This document shows, one piece after another, positions 37,035 to 38,556 of a DNA stretch of 38,556 nucleotides. The notes beneath the pieces were generated by a model that made no database searches, was not told the DNA's origin, and saw only the letters and a list, made by a program, of their open reading frames with translations. Position 1 is the first letter of the stretch; the number at the start of each line of letters is the position of its first letter. The stretch is taken from positions 1 through 38,556 of the forward strand of contig JAQVHV010000006.1 in NCBI GenBank assembly GCA_028696055.1, given 5' to 3'. The position numbers were made by a program, and so were the translations under genes. The stretch is from Sulfurovum sp. GTDB lineage: Bacteria; Campylobacterota; Campylobacteria; Campylobacterales; Sulfurovaceae.

Positions 37035-38556
37035 ATGCAAGATCTATATACTTCATTCAAGGATAATTGCGGATTTGGACTTCTGGCATCCATCGACAAT
37101 ATCCCTTCCCATAAAAACCTCGAAGACGCTGTCACTTCACTGGAACGCATGATGCACAGAGGTGCGATCGCAGCGGACGGAAAGACGGGAGACGGTTCGG
37201 GGCTGCTTCTCTCCATGCCGAAATCTTTTTTCAAAAAAGTCGCTGCAAAAGAGGGTGTGGTACTTCCCAAACAGTACGGTGTGGCGATGGTCTTCTCGAG
37301 AAACGAGAGCGATTTTGATGTCATCAAAACGATCTGTGCACAGAATGATCTCAAGGTAGTGTATACGCGTGAAGTACCGGTAGATACCAATGCATTGGGA
37401 AAGCAGGCGCTTGAAAGCCTGCCGATGATCAAGCAGGTCTTCGTATCGCCTTGCTCTGCGGTAGCGCAGGAGCGTTTTGAAGCACTGATCTATCTTTCAC
37501 GCAAAGAGATCGAAGCGGCATTGAAGGAGGATAAAGAGTTCTACATTCCTTCGTTCTCTACCTCCGTGATCTCCTACAAAGGCCTTGTGATGCCAACGCA
37601 TATCAAGGAGTTCTATACCGATCTTGCCGATGAGGACTTTGAGATCTCTTTCTGCCTTTTCCACCAGAGATTCTCAACCAACACACTGCCGCAGTGGAAA
37701 CTTGCACAGCCATTCAGAATGATTGCCCACAACGGTGAGATCAACTCTGTTACAGCCAACAGATTTAACGTTGCAGCGAAGATGAGCGCAGTGAAGAGTG
37801 AAGTATTTACCGATGAAGAGATGACAAGACTGACCGATGTCATACAGGAGGGGATGAGCGACTCGGCCAGCCTGGACAACTTTATGGAGTTCCTAAGGGT
37901 CAACGGGGTTGATTTCTTCAAGGCAGCGCGTTCTCTGATCCCTGCGCCGTGGCACAACGCCTCGACTATGGATTCTGACCTGAGAGCCTTCTATGAGTAT
38001 GCGAGTACCTGTTTTGAGCCGTGGGACGGCCCGGCTGCTGTCAGTATGACAGATGGGCGCTATATCGGCTGTGTGCTTGACAGAAACGGATTGAGACCCT
38101 CAAAGTACATCAGGACAACAGACAACAGGCTGATCATCACTTCGGAGTACGGGGTACTGGAGTTCCCCGAAGAGGAGATCGTGGAACGCGGCAGGCTTCA
38201 GTCAGGCCAGATGATGGGGATCGACCTCAAATACGGAAAAGTACTCTACGACGAGGATATCAACAACTACATTAAAAGCATCTTCCCCTATGATGCATGG
38301 CTGAACCAGAATATGACCTACCTCCAGGAGCATGTACCGAACACGAAAGTGGATAAGTGCTATACCGATGCCAAGGACATGGAGGCAAGACAGCGTTACT
38401 TTAACTATACGCTGGAGGTGATCAGGGAAGTGATCAAGCCGATGATCGAAGAGGGGAAAGAGCCTACAGCGGCAATGGGTGACGATGCGCCGATCGCAGC
38501 ATTCTCCAAAGAACAGAGAAATTTTACGGATTTCTTCAAACAGAAGTTCGCACAGG
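37035..38556 (+). CDS. gltB: Glutamate synthase large subunit, 5' part (runs off window)
   Basis: ATG at 37035; MQDLYTSFKDNCGFGLLASID...LERMMHRGAIAADGKTGDGSGLLLSMP; QRFSTNTLPQWKLAQPFRMIAHNGEINS. Confidence 0.94.
   Translation, partial: MQDLYTSFKDNCGFGLLASIDNIPSHKNLEDAVTSLERMMHRGAIAADGKTGDGSGLLLSMPKSFFKKVAAKEGVVLPKQYGVAMVFSRNESDFDVIKTICAQNDLKVVYTREVPVDTNALGKQALESLPMIKQVFVSPCSAVAQERFEALIYLSRKEIEAALKEDKEFYIPSFSTSVISYKGLVMPTHIKEFYTDLADEDFEISFCLFHQRFSTNTLPQWKLAQPFRMIAHNGEINSVTANRFNVAAKMSAVKSEVFTDEEMTRLTDVIQEGMSDSASLDNFMEFLRVNGVDFFKAARSLIPAPWHNASTMDSDLRAFYEYASTCFEPWDGPAAVSMTDGRYIGCVLDRNGLRPSKYIRTTDNRLIITSEYGVLEFPEEEIVERGRLQSGQMMGIDLKYGKVLYDEDINNYIKSIFPYDAWLNQNMTYLQEHVPNTKVDKCYTDAKDMEARQRYFNYTLEVIREVIKPMIEEGKEPTAAMGDDAPIAAFSKEQRNFTDFFKQKFAQ

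Overview
The window reads as a chromosomal segment of a sulfur-oxidising, Campylobacterota-like (Sulfurovum/Sulfurimonas-type) bacterium; this lineage is inferred from gene content only. Bases 1 to about 7.8 kb are accessory. They hold a type I-F-like CRISPR array (37 full 28-bp repeats, 60-bp period) with no cas genes visible. The array's right end is cut off by a REP-associated tyrosine transposase (RAYT) element that has a 124-bp tandem duplication. Next come an apparent pseudo-ATPase, a miniature RAYT-derived element with perfect 20-bp inverted ends, a related intact ATPase, an outer-membrane protein gene, and a 5'-truncated DUF4143-type ATPase whose break sits at a REP-like palindrome. 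The rest is mostly ordinary core or metabolic content: a PAS histidine kinase/response regulator pair, SQR + DUF1641, OmpA, LTA-synthase-like sulfatase, ruvA, NlpC/P60, YkuD, a Mur ligase, tRNA-Pro(GGG), a flavocytochrome/cytochrome c/Rieske cluster, fused TRAP permease, MoxR, an H1-like basic protein, recO and the 5' part of gltB. The strongest second-look items are: (i) spacers 1 and 15 overlap by 17 nt on opposite strands, so they probably share one target; (ii) a degenerate repeat-spacer unit lies exactly in phase on the leader side and keeps only the 3' half of the repeat; (iii) the CRISPR/RAYT junction and the two RAYT-type elements; (iv) the pseudo-ATPase; (v) recO has no standard start codon where its conserved N-terminus should begin.
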